Made by a program: the position numbers and the translations under genes
NCBI GenBank assembly: GCA_041596215.1
Contig: JBFHIZ010000001.1
Span: forward strand, 62,001 to 126,000
DNA: 64,000 bases
Source of the DNA: JBFHIZ01 sp041596215
Lineage (GTDB): Bacteria; Bacillota; Clostridia; Lachnospirales; Lachnospiraceae
Direction: 5' to 3'
Shown here: one piece after another, positions 27,407-36,795 of the stretch
How positions within the stretch are numbered: the stretch's first letter is position 1
Layout of the letters: the number at the start of each line of letters is the position of its first letter
Notes under the pieces: generated by a model
Databases searched by the model: none
The model's input: the letters and a program-made list of their open reading frames with translations, nothing else
What the model was told of the DNA's origin: nothing

Positions 27407-29575
27407 TTATTCAAATTCTTTAACAATTCCGTGTTGCAAACAATATATATCAAATTGAGGTTTTGGCATAGGTTTTGCATAATAATAACCCTGTGCCATT
27501 TCGCACCCTATTTCTCTTAAATACATCATTTGTTCCTTCGTTTCAACGCCTTCAACAATCGTTCGATATCCCATCCCTTTTATCATCAAAATTAAATATT
27601 TTAACATATTTTTACTTTTCATATCGGACTGTTCAAGAAAAACACGATCAATTTTTATAATATCTGCTGGTACGGTTGCTAGTACATTTAAAGAAGAATA
27701 ACCAGAGCCAAAATCATCAATTGATATACAAATATGATTTTTTCGTAATGACTCAAGATTTTTGTGCAATTCTTTCATATCATTCATAAAAGCAGATTCT
27801 GTGATTTCAATTTCAATCCATTTTCTGTCAATTTCATATTCATCTAATAATGCAACAATATCATTAACGAAATTAGGATTTTCCTGATGCCTTCTCGAAA
27901 AATTAACGGAAATTGGAAACAAAGGAAGTCCATTATTCTTTCTTTTTGTCAAATAAATCAATACTCTTTGCAACATATAAAAATCAATTTGTGAAACAAA
28001 TCCATTATCCTCAAATAATGGGATGAATTGATCCGGATAAATCATGGTTCCATCCTTCTGTATCCATCGAACCAAAGCTTCTGCTCCAATTACTTCTCCT
28101 GATTTTAAATCTGTTTTCGGTTGAAGATATGCAACAAATTCTTCGTTTTCTAATGCTTTTTTCATTTTTGCAGTTAAATGCATTTGTTCCGCAATATTCG
28201 CACGTGATTCATTTTTAAAAACAATACAATTTGTTTCTGCCTTGTTCTTAATTACTTTTCTCGTTAAATTTGCATTATCAATTGCCTTTGCAATCTTTTG
28301 TGTTCCATTATTCTCGATAAAACATAAACCACTCGTAATTGTTAAAGAATTAATTCCTATCTCATTTTCAATATCATTACAAAAACGTTTGCAATATGCA
28401 ATAAACTGTTCTTTTATTTTATATACATCTTCACATTCTACAAGAAAAATAAACTGATCCCCTGATCCCCTTGCAAACATTCTTCCCTTCGATAATTCAT
28501 TTTTCATAAATCTTCCAAATCGATGGAGTATTGCATCGCCAATTGCATATCCATAATTATCATTTATATATTGAAAATTATAAAATCCCGAATTAATGAT
28601 TGCATACTTTACATCTTTATTTTCATTTATAAATTTCATTGCTTCGGTCTTAAACACTTCGATTTTTGACAACCCAGTAATGCCATCCTTCGAAATTTTT
28701 TCTTTCAAACCCTTATTCTCTGTTAACGCAATCTTACGTTCTTCAGCAAAAACAAGTGCTGAAATAATTAAATTTAAACCATGTATTTCTTTGTCATTCC
28801 AAATTCTGTTGAATTTACAATTCATCAGCAATAAATAAGCATAATTTTGATTTGTGACGCTCCATTTTTTAACTACAATTGCACTTTTGATTTTTGTACT
28901 TATAAGTCCAAGCTTTTTCCATTCTTTTTCCGTTAAAATTCTATAATCGCATGTTTCCATTTCGAGATTTAAACTCGTAAAATTCACATCCATACAATTT
29001 AAAAATTTGCATGTATTCTTATTCCAAAAATACTGATATTGTTTTTGATTATTTATACCATAGCCAACAAATTGTATCGCATCAACAGATAAAATTTCTG
29101 CAATATTTTCTAATAATTTTTCATTAAATAAAATTTCGTTTTGTTCAATATTCATTTGTTCTAACATAAACATCATCAAACTATCTAAATGCATGGATAA
29201 GGAAATCCAACCAATAATTTTTATTGGAATTTTATTTTTATCAAAAATTGTTTTTCCATACCAATCCTTCCAATGATATGCACTATTTGATTCACTATAA
29301 CGAAAAGAAAAAAACAATTCTTTTTCACCTTCCGAAATAGCGTTACATAAAGACTCAACCTGTTTTTTATCATCAGGGTGAACAAATTCCCCGTTTAAAA
29401 GATGCAAGCAATAATTTTTGATTTCGTATTTTTTTTCATTTTCCTCTTTATAATCTACACATTGCATCGAATCATTTGTTAAATCGTATACAAAAGATAT
29501 ACTATCTGACATTTTTGCAATCACCTGTATTTTATCTAGTAGTAAATTCATCTCTTTCATAATAGTCTCTTTCAT
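27407..29575 (-). CDS. PAS-GAF-like/degenerate GGDEF/EAL c-di-GMP phosphodiesterase
   Basis: 722 residues without membrane segments. A PAS-like domain (about 20-130, ending with a PAC-like IPIKIIGWIS) is followed by a GAF-like region (about 150-280), a GGDEF domain (about 295-455) whose signature is GSGDQF (370-375), and an EAL domain (about 465-715). The EAL set is intact: EALVRW (E499), SVNFSRRH, EIEITES (588-594), DDFGSGYSS (620-628), IKIDRVFL, VEGVET and QGYYYAKPM. It should therefore hydrolyse c-di-GMP, possibly tuned by nucleotide binding to the altered GGDEF domain. Of several closely spaced ATGs (29575, 29560, 29551) none has a strong ribosome site, so the start is approximate. It leads the group with DUF1015, GlgB-like and mscS. 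Confidence 0.9.
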   Translation of the reverse strand: MKETIMKEMNLLLDKIQVIAKMSDSISFVYDLTNDSMQCVDYKEENEKKYEIKNYCLHLLNGEFVHPDDKKQVESLCNAISEGEKELFFSFRYSESNSAYHWKDWYGKTIFDKNKIPIKIIGWISLSMHLDSLMMFMLEQMNIEQNEILFNEKLLENIAEILSVDAIQFVGYGINNQKQYQYFWNKNTCKFLNCMDVNFTSLNLEMETCDYRILTEKEWKKLGLISTKIKSAIVVKKWSVTNQNYAYLLLMNCKFNRIWNDKEIHGLNLIISALVFAEERKIALTENKGLKEKISKDGITGLSKIEVFKTEAMKFINENKDVKYAIINSGFYNFQYINDNYGYAIGDAILHRFGRFMKNELSKGRMFARGSGDQFIFLVECEDVYKIKEQFIAYCKRFCNDIENEIGINSLTITSGLCFIENNGTQKIAKAIDNANLTRKVIKNKAETNCIVFKNESRANIAEQMHLTAKMKKALENEEFVAYLQPKTDLKSGEVIGAEALVRWIQKDGTMIYPDQFIPLFEDNGFVSQIDFYMLQRVLIYLTKRKNNGLPLFPISVNFSRRHQENPNFVNDIVALLDEYEIDRKWIEIEITESAFMNDMKELHKNLESLRKNHICISIDDFGSGYSSLNVLATVPADIIKIDRVFLEQSDMKSKNMLKYLILMIKGMGYRTIVEGVETKEQMMYLREIGCEMAQGYYYAKPMPKPQFDIYCLQHGIVKEFE

Positions 29576-29611
29576 ATTTTTTTTTAATATATATACATTT
29601 TACACTATTAT

Positions 29612-29646
29612 ACAAAAAAAATCGAGAGTATTTACCTCTCGATTTT
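29612..29646 (-). terminator. rho-independent terminator of serC-serA
   Basis: A perfect 11-base-pair stem (arms 29618-29628 and 29636-29646, AAAATCGAGAG/CTCTCGATTTT) with a 7-base loop and a following T-run on the minus strand, 6 bases after the serA stop. Confidence 0.9.
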
Positions 29647-29652
29647 ATATTT

Positions 29653-30816
29653 TTATTTTATTAGACGAACTCGAAATACTCCTTCAATCGCACTTAATTT
29701 TTTTACAATTTCTTCATCCATTTTAATTTCCGTATCTATCATCGTATATGCAACATCATCTTTTGATTTGTTAGACATATCTGAAATATTAATTTCAAGA
29801 TTCCCCAGTGTTCCTGTTAATTTTGTAATCATATTTGGTAAATTTTTATGAAAAATTGCAATTCTACTAGCATTTGTACAATAACCCAAATCTGTATCAG
29901 GATAATTGACACTATTTTTAATATTCCCGTTCATAAGATAATCCGTCAACTGATTCACTGCCATTTTCGCACAATTTTCTTCTGATTCTTCGGTAGAAGC
30001 CCCTAAGTGTGGAATAACAATACACCCCTCTTTTCCAACCGTTTTCGAATTTGGAAAATCCGAAACATATTTTTTTACTTTTCCTTCTTTTATGCATTCA
30101 AGCACATCATCTTCATTAACTAAAATATCTCTTGCAAAGTTCAAAATCACAACTTGATCTTTCATTTTCCGAATTGCTTCTTTATTAATCATACCTTTTG
30201 TCTCATCCAATAAAGGTACATGAATAGAAATAAAATCACAATTACTATATAATTCCTCAACATCAAAAACATGCTTTACATCTCTGCTTAAACTCCAAGC
30301 AGAATTAACTGAAACGTAAGGGTCATATCCATAAACATCCATTCCTAAATGTCTTGCAACATTAGCAACTCTAACCCCAATTGCTCCAAGTCCAATAACG
30401 CCTAGTTTTTTGTTTTGCAATTCTGTTCCTGCAAATTTCTTTTTTTCTTTTTCTGCTAATTTTTTTATATCTTCTTTATCTGTATTTTCTTTTACCCAGG
30501 AAATACCTCCAACAATATCTCTAGATGCTAATAACATTCCTGCAATTACTAATTCTTTTACACCATTTGCATTTGCACCTGGAGTGTTAAACACAACCAC
30601 ACCTTTATGAGCCATTTCCTTTAAAGGAATGTTGTTTACTCCCGCCCCTGCTCTAGCAACAGCTAATAATTTATCTGATATTTCCATTTCATGTAAAGAA
30701 GCACTACGTACTAATATCCCATCCGCATCATTTATTTCACTTGTAACCTCATAATTCTTATCAAAAGAATCTAAGCCTGCGCATGCAATTGGATTTAAAC
30801 AGTGGTATTTAAACAT
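29653..30816 (-). CDS. serA: D-3-phosphoglycerate dehydrogenase
   Basis: First step of serine synthesis, oxidising 3-phosphoglycerate to 3-phosphohydroxypyruvate with NAD. The 387-residue enzyme has the catalytic and NAD domains of D-2-hydroxyacid dehydrogenases: RAGAGVNNIP, LGVIGLGAIGVRVANVA (NAD-binding GxGxxG), HVPLLDETKGMI, NFARDILVNEDDV (catalytic Arg) and PHLGASTEESEENCA (catalytic His), plus a C-terminal ACT domain (about 315-387) that may sense serine. The usual NFSRG reads NFARD. The ATG at 30816 has GGAG 7 bases ahead and overlaps the end of serC by 8 bases; a start at 30834 has no ribosome site. No serB lies nearby. Confidence 0.96.
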   Translation of the reverse strand: MFKYHCLNPIACAGLDSFDKNYEVTSEINDADGILVRSASLHEMEISDKLLAVARAGAGVNNIPLKEMAHKGVVVFNTPGANANGVKELVIAGMLLASRDIVGGISWVKENTDKEDIKKLAEKEKKKFAGTELQNKKLGVIGLGAIGVRVANVARHLGMDVYGYDPYVSVNSAWSLSRDVKHVFDVEELYSNCDFISIHVPLLDETKGMINKEAIRKMKDQVVILNFARDILVNEDDVLECIKEGKVKKYVSDFPNSKTVGKEGCIVIPHLGASTEESEENCAKMAVNQLTDYLMNGNIKNSVNYPDTDLGYCTNASRIAIFHKNLPNMITKLTGTLGNLEINISDMSNKSKDDVAYTMIDTEIKMDEEIVKKLSAIEGVFRVRLIK

Positions 30817-31897
30817 TTGTATTCTCCTTTTCAAATTTCATACAAAAATCAACAAGTTTCTTTACGCCTTCAATAGGCATTGCATTATAAATACTTGCAC
30901 GCATTCCACCTACCGTACGATGCCCTTTCAAATTTATAAATCCTGCTTCCGTTGCTTCTTTTATAAATTTTGCATCCATTTCATCATTCCCCGTTACAAA
31001 TGGAACATTCATTAATGAACGTGATTTTTTTTCCACCGTTCCTTTAAACATCTTGCTTTGATCTAAAAAATCATACATCACTTTTGCTTTTTCTTCATTT
31101 TTTTCTTTCATCACTGAAAGTCCACCAAGATTTTGAATCCATTTAAACACTTTTCCACATATATAAATTCCATATGCAGGTGGGGTATTAAATAATGAAT
31201 TTGAATCCGAATGCGTTTTATAAGTAAGCATTGTTGGTGTTCCATCAAGTGGTTTATCTGTAATTAAATCTTCTCGAATAATTACAATTACAACCCCGGC
31301 AGGTCCAATATTTTTTTGAACGCCTCCGTAAATCAAACCATATTTATTCACATCAATTGGTTCTGATAAAAAACAAGAAGATACATCAGCTACTAAAAGT
31401 TTACCTTTTGTATTAGGCAATTCTTTGTATTTTGTTCCATAAATTGTATTATTTTCACATATATATACATAATCTGCATCTTTAGAAACCTGTAAATCTG
31501 AACAATCAGGAATATAAGAAAACGTCTTATCCTCTGAGGAAGCAATAGCATTTGCTTCTCCATATTTTTTTGCTTCTTTATATGCTTTTTTTGCCCATTG
31601 TCCTGTAATAATATAATCGGCCACTTTATTCTTCATCAAATTCATAGGAATCATTGCAAATTGTTGACTTGCTCCGCCTTGTAAAAATAAGACTTTGTAA
31701 TTATCAGGAATATTCATGAGTTCTCTTAAATCAGCTTCGGCATCTTTAATAATTTTGTCATAAACTTTTGAACGATGACTCATTTCCATTACAGACATTC
31801 CAGATCCTTTGTAATCCATCATTTCTTCTGCAGCTTCTTTTAATACTTCCTCTGGCAATACTGCTGGTCCTGCCGAAAAATTATACACTCTACTCAC
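30809..31897 (-). CDS. serC: phosphoserine aminotransferase
   Basis: PLP-dependent transamination of 3-phosphohydroxypyruvate to O-phosphoserine. The 362 residues (from the GTG at 31897) contain VYNFSAGPAVLPEEVL at the N-terminus, FLQGGASQQFAMIPMNL, the cofactor Asp in VADVSSCFLS, the Schiff-base Lys in GGVQKNIGPAG, and the C-terminal GHRTVGGMRASIYNAMP. The GTG was chosen for the GGAGG 8 bases upstream and because SerC proteins start at this point; an ATG at 31924 would add unrelated residues. First gene of the serC-serA pair, with its own promoter region. Confidence 0.96.
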   Translation of the reverse strand: MSRVYNFSAGPAVLPEEVLKEAAEEMMDYKGSGMSVMEMSHRSKVYDKIIKDAEADLRELMNIPDNYKVLFLQGGASQQFAMIPMNLMKNKVADYIITGQWAKKAYKEAKKYGEANAIASSEDKTFSYIPDCSDLQVSKDADYVYICENNTIYGTKYKELPNTKGKLLVADVSSCFLSEPIDVNKYGLIYGGVQKNIGPAGVVIVIIREDLITDKPLDGTPTMLTYKTHSDSNSLFNTPPAYGIYICGKVFKWIQNLGGLSVMKEKNEEKAKVMYDFLDQSKMFKGTVEKKSRSLMNVPFVTGNDEMDAKFIKEATEAGFINLKGHRTVGGMRASIYNAMPIEGVKKLVDFCMKFEKENTNV

Positions 31898-31968
31898 TTT
31901 TCTTTCCTCCCACACCTCTAGCATAATTAATTATACCTATCATTACGTTAAGTTTTTAACACGTTACT

Positions 31969-31997
31969 ATTTTACATCTATCAAGTTGACTCGTCAA
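31969..31997 (-). promoter_or_regulatory. sigma-A promoter of serC-serA
   Basis: TTGACG (31992-31997), a 17-base spacer and TAAAAT (31969-31974) on the minus strand, beginning 7 bases beyond the L,D-transpeptidase stop. A second perfect TATAAT (31930-31935) with a poor -35 is an alternative closer to the GTG. Confidence 0.6.
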
Positions 31998-32004
31998 TAG
32001 CCTT

Positions 32005-33405
32005 TTAATAATACATAATTACTGGCATTCCTACAAAAGACAACTCATAAAATTCTTCCATAACCTCTCTTGGTGTATTAATACATCCATGAGAACCATT
32101 GGTTTTATAGATTTCACCACCAAAACTTTTTCTCCATTTTGCATCATGAATTCCAATTCCACCATAAATTGGCATCCAAAAATCAACTTGAGATGCATAC
32201 CCATCTCCACGGAGAATACGATTTTTCATTTTCGCATAAATATAGCATATCCGATCCGTTGTTTTCATTCCAGCTGCTATATTTCCCGTCACAACATCCG
32301 TTTCAATATTCAGCTTATCATCGATTACTAGATACATTTTTTGATTTGTCAAATCAATCTCAATATAATCCGGACCAATATCATCGGTTCCCTGATATAA
32401 TGCTTTCTTTTGATATGTTGGAATATGAATCTCTTCAACTTGATTTTCATAAGCCTGCATAAGATATGAAGTCTCATTAGCTTCATCAAATAAATTTCCA
32501 TAATTACCTTTACTAATGGTTACCTTTTTTCCTTTAATTGTTGTATAGGATCTTGGATAAGTATAGGTGTTATATTTCAAAGCTAAAGAATGAATATATT
32601 CTTGAATTTTTGTTTCGTCAATTACAAGGTCGCCTTGTTCATCAAAAACAAATTCGCCTTGTTCATTTACCATAATCCAATTCGATACGATTTTTGCATC
32701 AATTATTTCTTCCTCTTCGCCAAACATAAATACCATATTAAAATCTTGCGCTTTTTTTATTTTATTCCAAACAGAAATCGTTTTTAAATCTTCCCTGGTC
32801 ATTGGTAATTCATAATAAAAATTCTGTTCATATAACTTTACCTTTGTTTTACCAGAAAACAAAGAATTCTCAATTTCTTTATATGCCAAGGTGAGATCTA
32901 ATATCGATTCTTTAGTTTCATTGCAAGTATATCCATTCTCTTGCATACGAATAGAAATTTTATAAGCATCCTCCGTTTTAGCAGTTTGAAAAAATGTGGA
33001 TTTTTCTAATTCCTGTATCAACAAATCCTCTGAGAATTTACAAATAGGTTTTATTATTCTTCCATCATAATCAAAAATATTAGTTACCCATTCCAAAGCA
33101 TTTTGTTCTTTCTGAAAAACCACCAAAGAATTCATATAATCAATTTGATAATCAATTTGCGAAAGTGGAATTTTATAATTATCGCCTTCTGGTAATAAAA
33201 TTAATAGAGAATCCAACTGCATATTCTCAATTAATTCCTGATTAATCTCTTCTAAAGACTTTCCAGTACAATATACTCCATTTATCCAAGTACCATAATT
33301 AAATGTATCTTTATAATACCAGGCAAGCAATAAGTACATGATTACCAACACAACCATTGGTGTAATCAAGCACACTTTTATCATTCTCTTTGCACTTTTT
33401 TTCAT
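32005..33405 (-). CDS. L,D-transpeptidase (YkuD) with peptidoglycan-binding domain
   Basis: Membrane-anchored cell-wall enzyme that makes 3-3 cross-links or attaches proteins to peptidoglycan. One transmembrane helix (about residues 10-30) is followed by a long extracytoplasmic region containing a repeat of the putative peptidoglycan-binding type seen in VanW/Ykud proteins (about 60-310), then the YkuD domain (about 345-466). The catalytic motif is GSHGCINTP with Cys441, and the partner His lies in GIGIHDAKW. The protein ends soon after, at PVIMYY. AAGGATAAG precedes the ATG, 9 bases after ilvB, so it is probably read with the branched-chain genes although unrelated in function. Confidence 0.92.
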   Translation of the reverse strand: MKKSAKRMIKVCLITPMVVLVIMYLLLAWYYKDTFNYGTWINGVYCTGKSLEEINQELIENMQLDSLLILLPEGDNYKIPLSQIDYQIDYMNSLVVFQKEQNALEWVTNIFDYDGRIIKPICKFSEDLLIQELEKSTFFQTAKTEDAYKISIRMQENGYTCNETKESILDLTLAYKEIENSLFSGKTKVKLYEQNFYYELPMTREDLKTISVWNKIKKAQDFNMVFMFGEEEEIIDAKIVSNWIMVNEQGEFVFDEQGDLVIDETKIQEYIHSLALKYNTYTYPRSYTTIKGKKVTISKGNYGNLFDEANETSYLMQAYENQVEEIHIPTYQKKALYQGTDDIGPDYIEIDLTNQKMYLVIDDKLNIETDVVTGNIAAGMKTTDRICYIYAKMKNRILRGDGYASQVDFWMPIYGGIGIHDAKWRKSFGGEIYKTNGSHGCINTPREVMEEFYELSFVGMPVIMYY

Positions 33406-33414
33406 ATCTTATCC

Positions 33415-35085
33415 TTATTTTGATAAATCGCTTTCATCAAACGCTTCACTAATTGGTGCTCCCGGTGAAACCATAGGAAATACTTTATCATCTTTTTCTA
33501 TTTGGCAATCTATTACAACTGGTCGATTTAGTAATAATGCTTTTTTAAAAACAGGTTCAAAATCTTCTAATTTGGTAACACGTAATCCCACACATCCCAA
33601 AGCTTCTGCCACTTTAACAAAATCAACGGAATCATTAAACACAGTATGGGAATAACGTTTGTCATAAAATAATGTTTGCCATTGACGAACCATTCCTAAC
33701 ACCGAATTATTAATTACAATTTCAATAATTGGAATTTGAAATCTTGCAGCGGTTGCTAATTCATTTAAATTCATTCGAAAGCATCCATCCCCTGCAATAT
33801 TAATACATGTTTTTAATGGATTACCGACTTTTGCACCAATACATGCACCTAATCCATACCCCATGGTTCCTAAACCACCAGAAGTTAAAAAAGTTCTTGG
33901 AGTTTTAAATTTATAATATTGAGAAGTCCACATTTGATGCTGTCCTACTTCTGTCACAATTATCGTATCATCTGAAGTTAATTCATCAACTTTTTCAACT
34001 ATATATGGACAAGTTAATTTTGTTTTATTGTAACTTAATGGATATTTCTTTTTCATCTCCGCAATATGTGATACCCATTCCTCATCTTCTTTCTTCTCCA
34101 CCACTTGATTTAATTGTTGTAATATTTCTTTCATATCACCTACTAAAGAAGAAACTGATTTAATGTTCTTATTAATTTCCGCAGCATCAATATCAATATG
34201 GATAACCTTTGCATGTTTCGCAAATTTTCTTGCATTTCCTATTACGCGATCTGAAAACCTAGCTCCTAATGCAATCAACAAATCACATTCATTAATTCCA
34301 AAATTTGACGTTTTTGTTCCATGCATTCCAACCATTCCAGTATATAAAGAACTAGTTCCATCAAAAGCTCCTTTTCCCATTAATGTATCACAAACCGGTG
34401 CTTTTATTAAATTTGCAAATTCGAAAAGTTCCTCCGTTGCTCCTGAAGAAATAGCTCCACCACCAACGTATATATAAGGTTTTTTTGATTTATTAATAAA
34501 ATTTGATACTACAAGCAAATCCTCTTTTGTATATGATTTTTTTACAATTCGTTTTTTCGGTTCTTTGGTTTCATATTCACACAATGCCCCCGTTACATCT
34601 TTCGTAATATCTACTAATACTGGTCCTGGTCTTCCTGCTTGTGCAATCATAAAAGCTTTACGAATCGTTTTGGCTAAATCTTTTACATCTTTTACAATAT
34701 ATCCATGCTTTGTAATTGGCATAGTAACCCCTGCAATATCAATTTCTTGAAAAGTATCCTTTCCTAACAGTGGTAACGCAACATTTGCTGTGATTGCAAC
34801 AAGTGGAATAGAATCCATATATGCTGTTGCAATACCAGTCACAAGATTTGTGGCCCCAGGCCCGCTTGTTGCCATACATACACCAACTTTACCTGTTGAT
34901 CTTGCATAACCATCTGCGGCGTGTGCTGCTCCTTGTTCATGTGCTGTTAAAATATGTTTTATTTCAGGATGCTTATATAACGCATCATATATATTTAATA
35001 TCGTACCACCTGGATAACCAAATACCGTATCAACATTTTGTTCTTTTAAACATGAGATAACAATTTCTGCTCCTGTTATTTTCAT
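33415..35085 (-). CDS. ilvB: acetolactate synthase large subunit
   Basis: TPP- and FAD-dependent enzyme making acetolactate or acetohydroxybutyrate for valine, leucine and isoleucine. The 556 residues contain the catalytic Glu in TAHEQGAAHAADGYARSTG (about 46-64), ATSGPGATNLVTGIA, the FAD domain with GMVGMHGT, and the TPP/Mg motif GDGCFRMNLNELATA with NNSVLGMVRQWQ. Biosynthetic features (QWQ motif and FAD region) favour IlvB over catabolic AlsS. No ilvN regulatory subunit or ilvC is adjacent. GGAGG precedes the ATG, which lies 3 bases after ilvD. Confidence 0.95.
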   Translation of the reverse strand: MKITGAEIVISCLKEQNVDTVFGYPGGTILNIYDALYKHPEIKHILTAHEQGAAHAADGYARSTGKVGVCMATSGPGATNLVTGIATAYMDSIPLVAITANVALPLLGKDTFQEIDIAGVTMPITKHGYIVKDVKDLAKTIRKAFMIAQAGRPGPVLVDITKDVTGALCEYETKEPKKRIVKKSYTKEDLLVVSNFINKSKKPYIYVGGGAISSGATEELFEFANLIKAPVCDTLMGKGAFDGTSSLYTGMVGMHGTKTSNFGINECDLLIALGARFSDRVIGNARKFAKHAKVIHIDIDAAEINKNIKSVSSLVGDMKEILQQLNQVVEKKEDEEWVSHIAEMKKKYPLSYNKTKLTCPYIVEKVDELTSDDTIIVTEVGQHQMWTSQYYKFKTPRTFLTSGGLGTMGYGLGACIGAKVGNPLKTCINIAGDGCFRMNLNELATAARFQIPIIEIVINNSVLGMVRQWQTLFYDKRYSHTVFNDSVDFVKVAEALGCVGLRVTKLEDFEPVFKKALLLNRPVVIDCQIEKDDKVFPMVSPGAPISEAFDESDLSK

Positions 35086-35088
35086 TTC

Positions 35089-36750
35089 TTATACCTCCAA
35101 TACTGCGCCTTTGCAACTACTAGAAACTAATTTTTGATATCTAGCTAAATAACCGGTTTGGATTGCTGCTTCTTTAGGTATCCAATTTTCTTTTCTTTTC
35201 TTTAATTCTTCCTCTGAAATCATAAAATTCAATGTGTTCTCTGGAATGTTAATCTGAATAATATCGCCTTCTTCTACAAAAGCAATGGGACCTCCTGAAA
35301 TAGCTTCTGGTGAAACATGCCCGATGGAAGCACCTCTAGATGCTCCAGAAAACCTACCATCTGTAATAAGTGCAACGCTAGATCCTAATCCCATTCCCGC
35401 AATTGATGCCGTTGGATTTAACATCTCTCGCATACCAGGTCCTCCTTTGGGCCCTTCGTAACGAATAACAACAACATCTCCTGCTATAATTTTTCCACCT
35501 AAAATTGCTTCACTTGCATCTTCCTCGGAATCAAATACTCTAGCTGGACCTTCATGAACCATCATTTCTGGAACGACTGCAGATTGTTTTACAACAGAGC
35601 CTTCTGGAGCTAAATTTCCCTTTAAAACAGCAATTCCTCCAGTTTGTGAATATGGATTGTCTATTGGTCTAATAATATCTGGATTTCGATTTACCGCATC
35701 TTTGATATTTTCTCCTACTGTTTTACCAGTTGCCGTAATTAAATCAGTAAATAGCAAATCTTTTTTATCCAATTCATGCATAACTGCATATACGCCTCCT
35801 GCTTCATATAAATCTTCTATATAGGTGTCTCCTGCAGGCGCTAAATGACAAAGATTTGGTGTTTTCTTTGATAACTCATTTGCAATTTCCAAATTCAAAT
35901 TTACCCCAGCTTCGTGTGCAATTGCAGGTAAGTGTAGCATGGAGTTTGTAGAACACCCAAGTGCCATATCTACAACTAATGCATTCATAAATGCATTTTC
36001 TGACATAATATCTTTTGGCCGAATATTATTTTTCAATAACTCCATAATTTGCATTCCTGCATGTTTTGCTAATCGAATTCGTTCCGAATATACTGCCGGA
36101 ATTGTTCCATTTCCTTTTAATCCCATTCCAATTGCTTCTGTTAAACAATTCATGCTATTTGCTGTAAACATACCGGAACAAGAACCACAAGTAGGACATG
36201 CACTTTCCTCGTAATCACATACTTCCTCTTTTGACATAGTGCCTGCTGCATAACTTCCTACAGCTTCAAATACATTCGATAAACTCGCTCTTTTCCCTCT
36301 TACATGTCCAGCTAACATAGGCCCACCAGATACAAAAATAGTAGGTACATTTATTCTTGCAGCAGCCATAAGCAATCCTGGTACATTTTTATCACAATTA
36401 GGAACACATACCAATGCATCAAATTGATGTGCTAATGCCATACATTCAGTACTATCTGCAATTAAATCTCTCGTAACTAAAGAGTATTTCATTCCTACAT
36501 GTCCCATTGAAATTCCATCGCATACTGCGATTGCAGGAAATACCATAGGCGTTCCTCCAGCCATAGCTACCCCCATTTTTACAGCATCTACAATTTTATC
36601 TAAATTCATATGTCCTGGTACTACTTCGTTATAAGAACTAACAATACCAATTAATGGACGTTCTCTTTCTTCTTTCGTATATCCAAGTGCATTAAACAAT
36701 GATCTATGTGGTGCTTGACCTATTCCTGATTTTACTGAATCACTTCTCAT
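35089..36750 (-). CDS. ilvD: dihydroxyacid dehydratase
   Basis: Fe-S dehydratase converting dihydroxy acids to 2-keto acids in branched-chain synthesis. The 553-residue enzyme shows the cluster ligands in VCVPNCDKNVPG and CPTCGSCSGMFTANSMNCLTEA, plus GHMNLDKI, DGRFSGASRG and GHVSPEA. The ATG at 36750 was chosen because AAAGGAAG is 6 to 7 bases ahead; an ATG two codons earlier sits directly against that site. It lies between leuB and ilvB in a tight run. Confidence 0.96.
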   Translation of the reverse strand: MRSDSVKSGIGQAPHRSLFNALGYTKEERERPLIGIVSSYNEVVPGHMNLDKIVDAVKMGVAMAGGTPMVFPAIAVCDGISMGHVGMKYSLVTRDLIADSTECMALAHQFDALVCVPNCDKNVPGLLMAAARINVPTIFVSGGPMLAGHVRGKRASLSNVFEAVGSYAAGTMSKEEVCDYEESACPTCGSCSGMFTANSMNCLTEAIGMGLKGNGTIPAVYSERIRLAKHAGMQIMELLKNNIRPKDIMSENAFMNALVVDMALGCSTNSMLHLPAIAHEAGVNLNLEIANELSKKTPNLCHLAPAGDTYIEDLYEAGGVYAVMHELDKKDLLFTDLITATGKTVGENIKDAVNRNPDIIRPIDNPYSQTGGIAVLKGNLAPEGSVVKQSAVVPEMMVHEGPARVFDSEEDASEAILGGKIIAGDVVVIRYEGPKGGPGMREMLNPTASIAGMGLGSSVALITDGRFSGASRGASIGHVSPEAISGGPIAFVEEGDIIQINIPENTLNFMISEEELKKRKENWIPKEAAIQTGYLARYQKLVSSSCKGAVLEV

Positions 36751-36795
36751 AATCATCTTCCTTTCTAAAAAACTATTAGTTTTATTTTACAAAAT

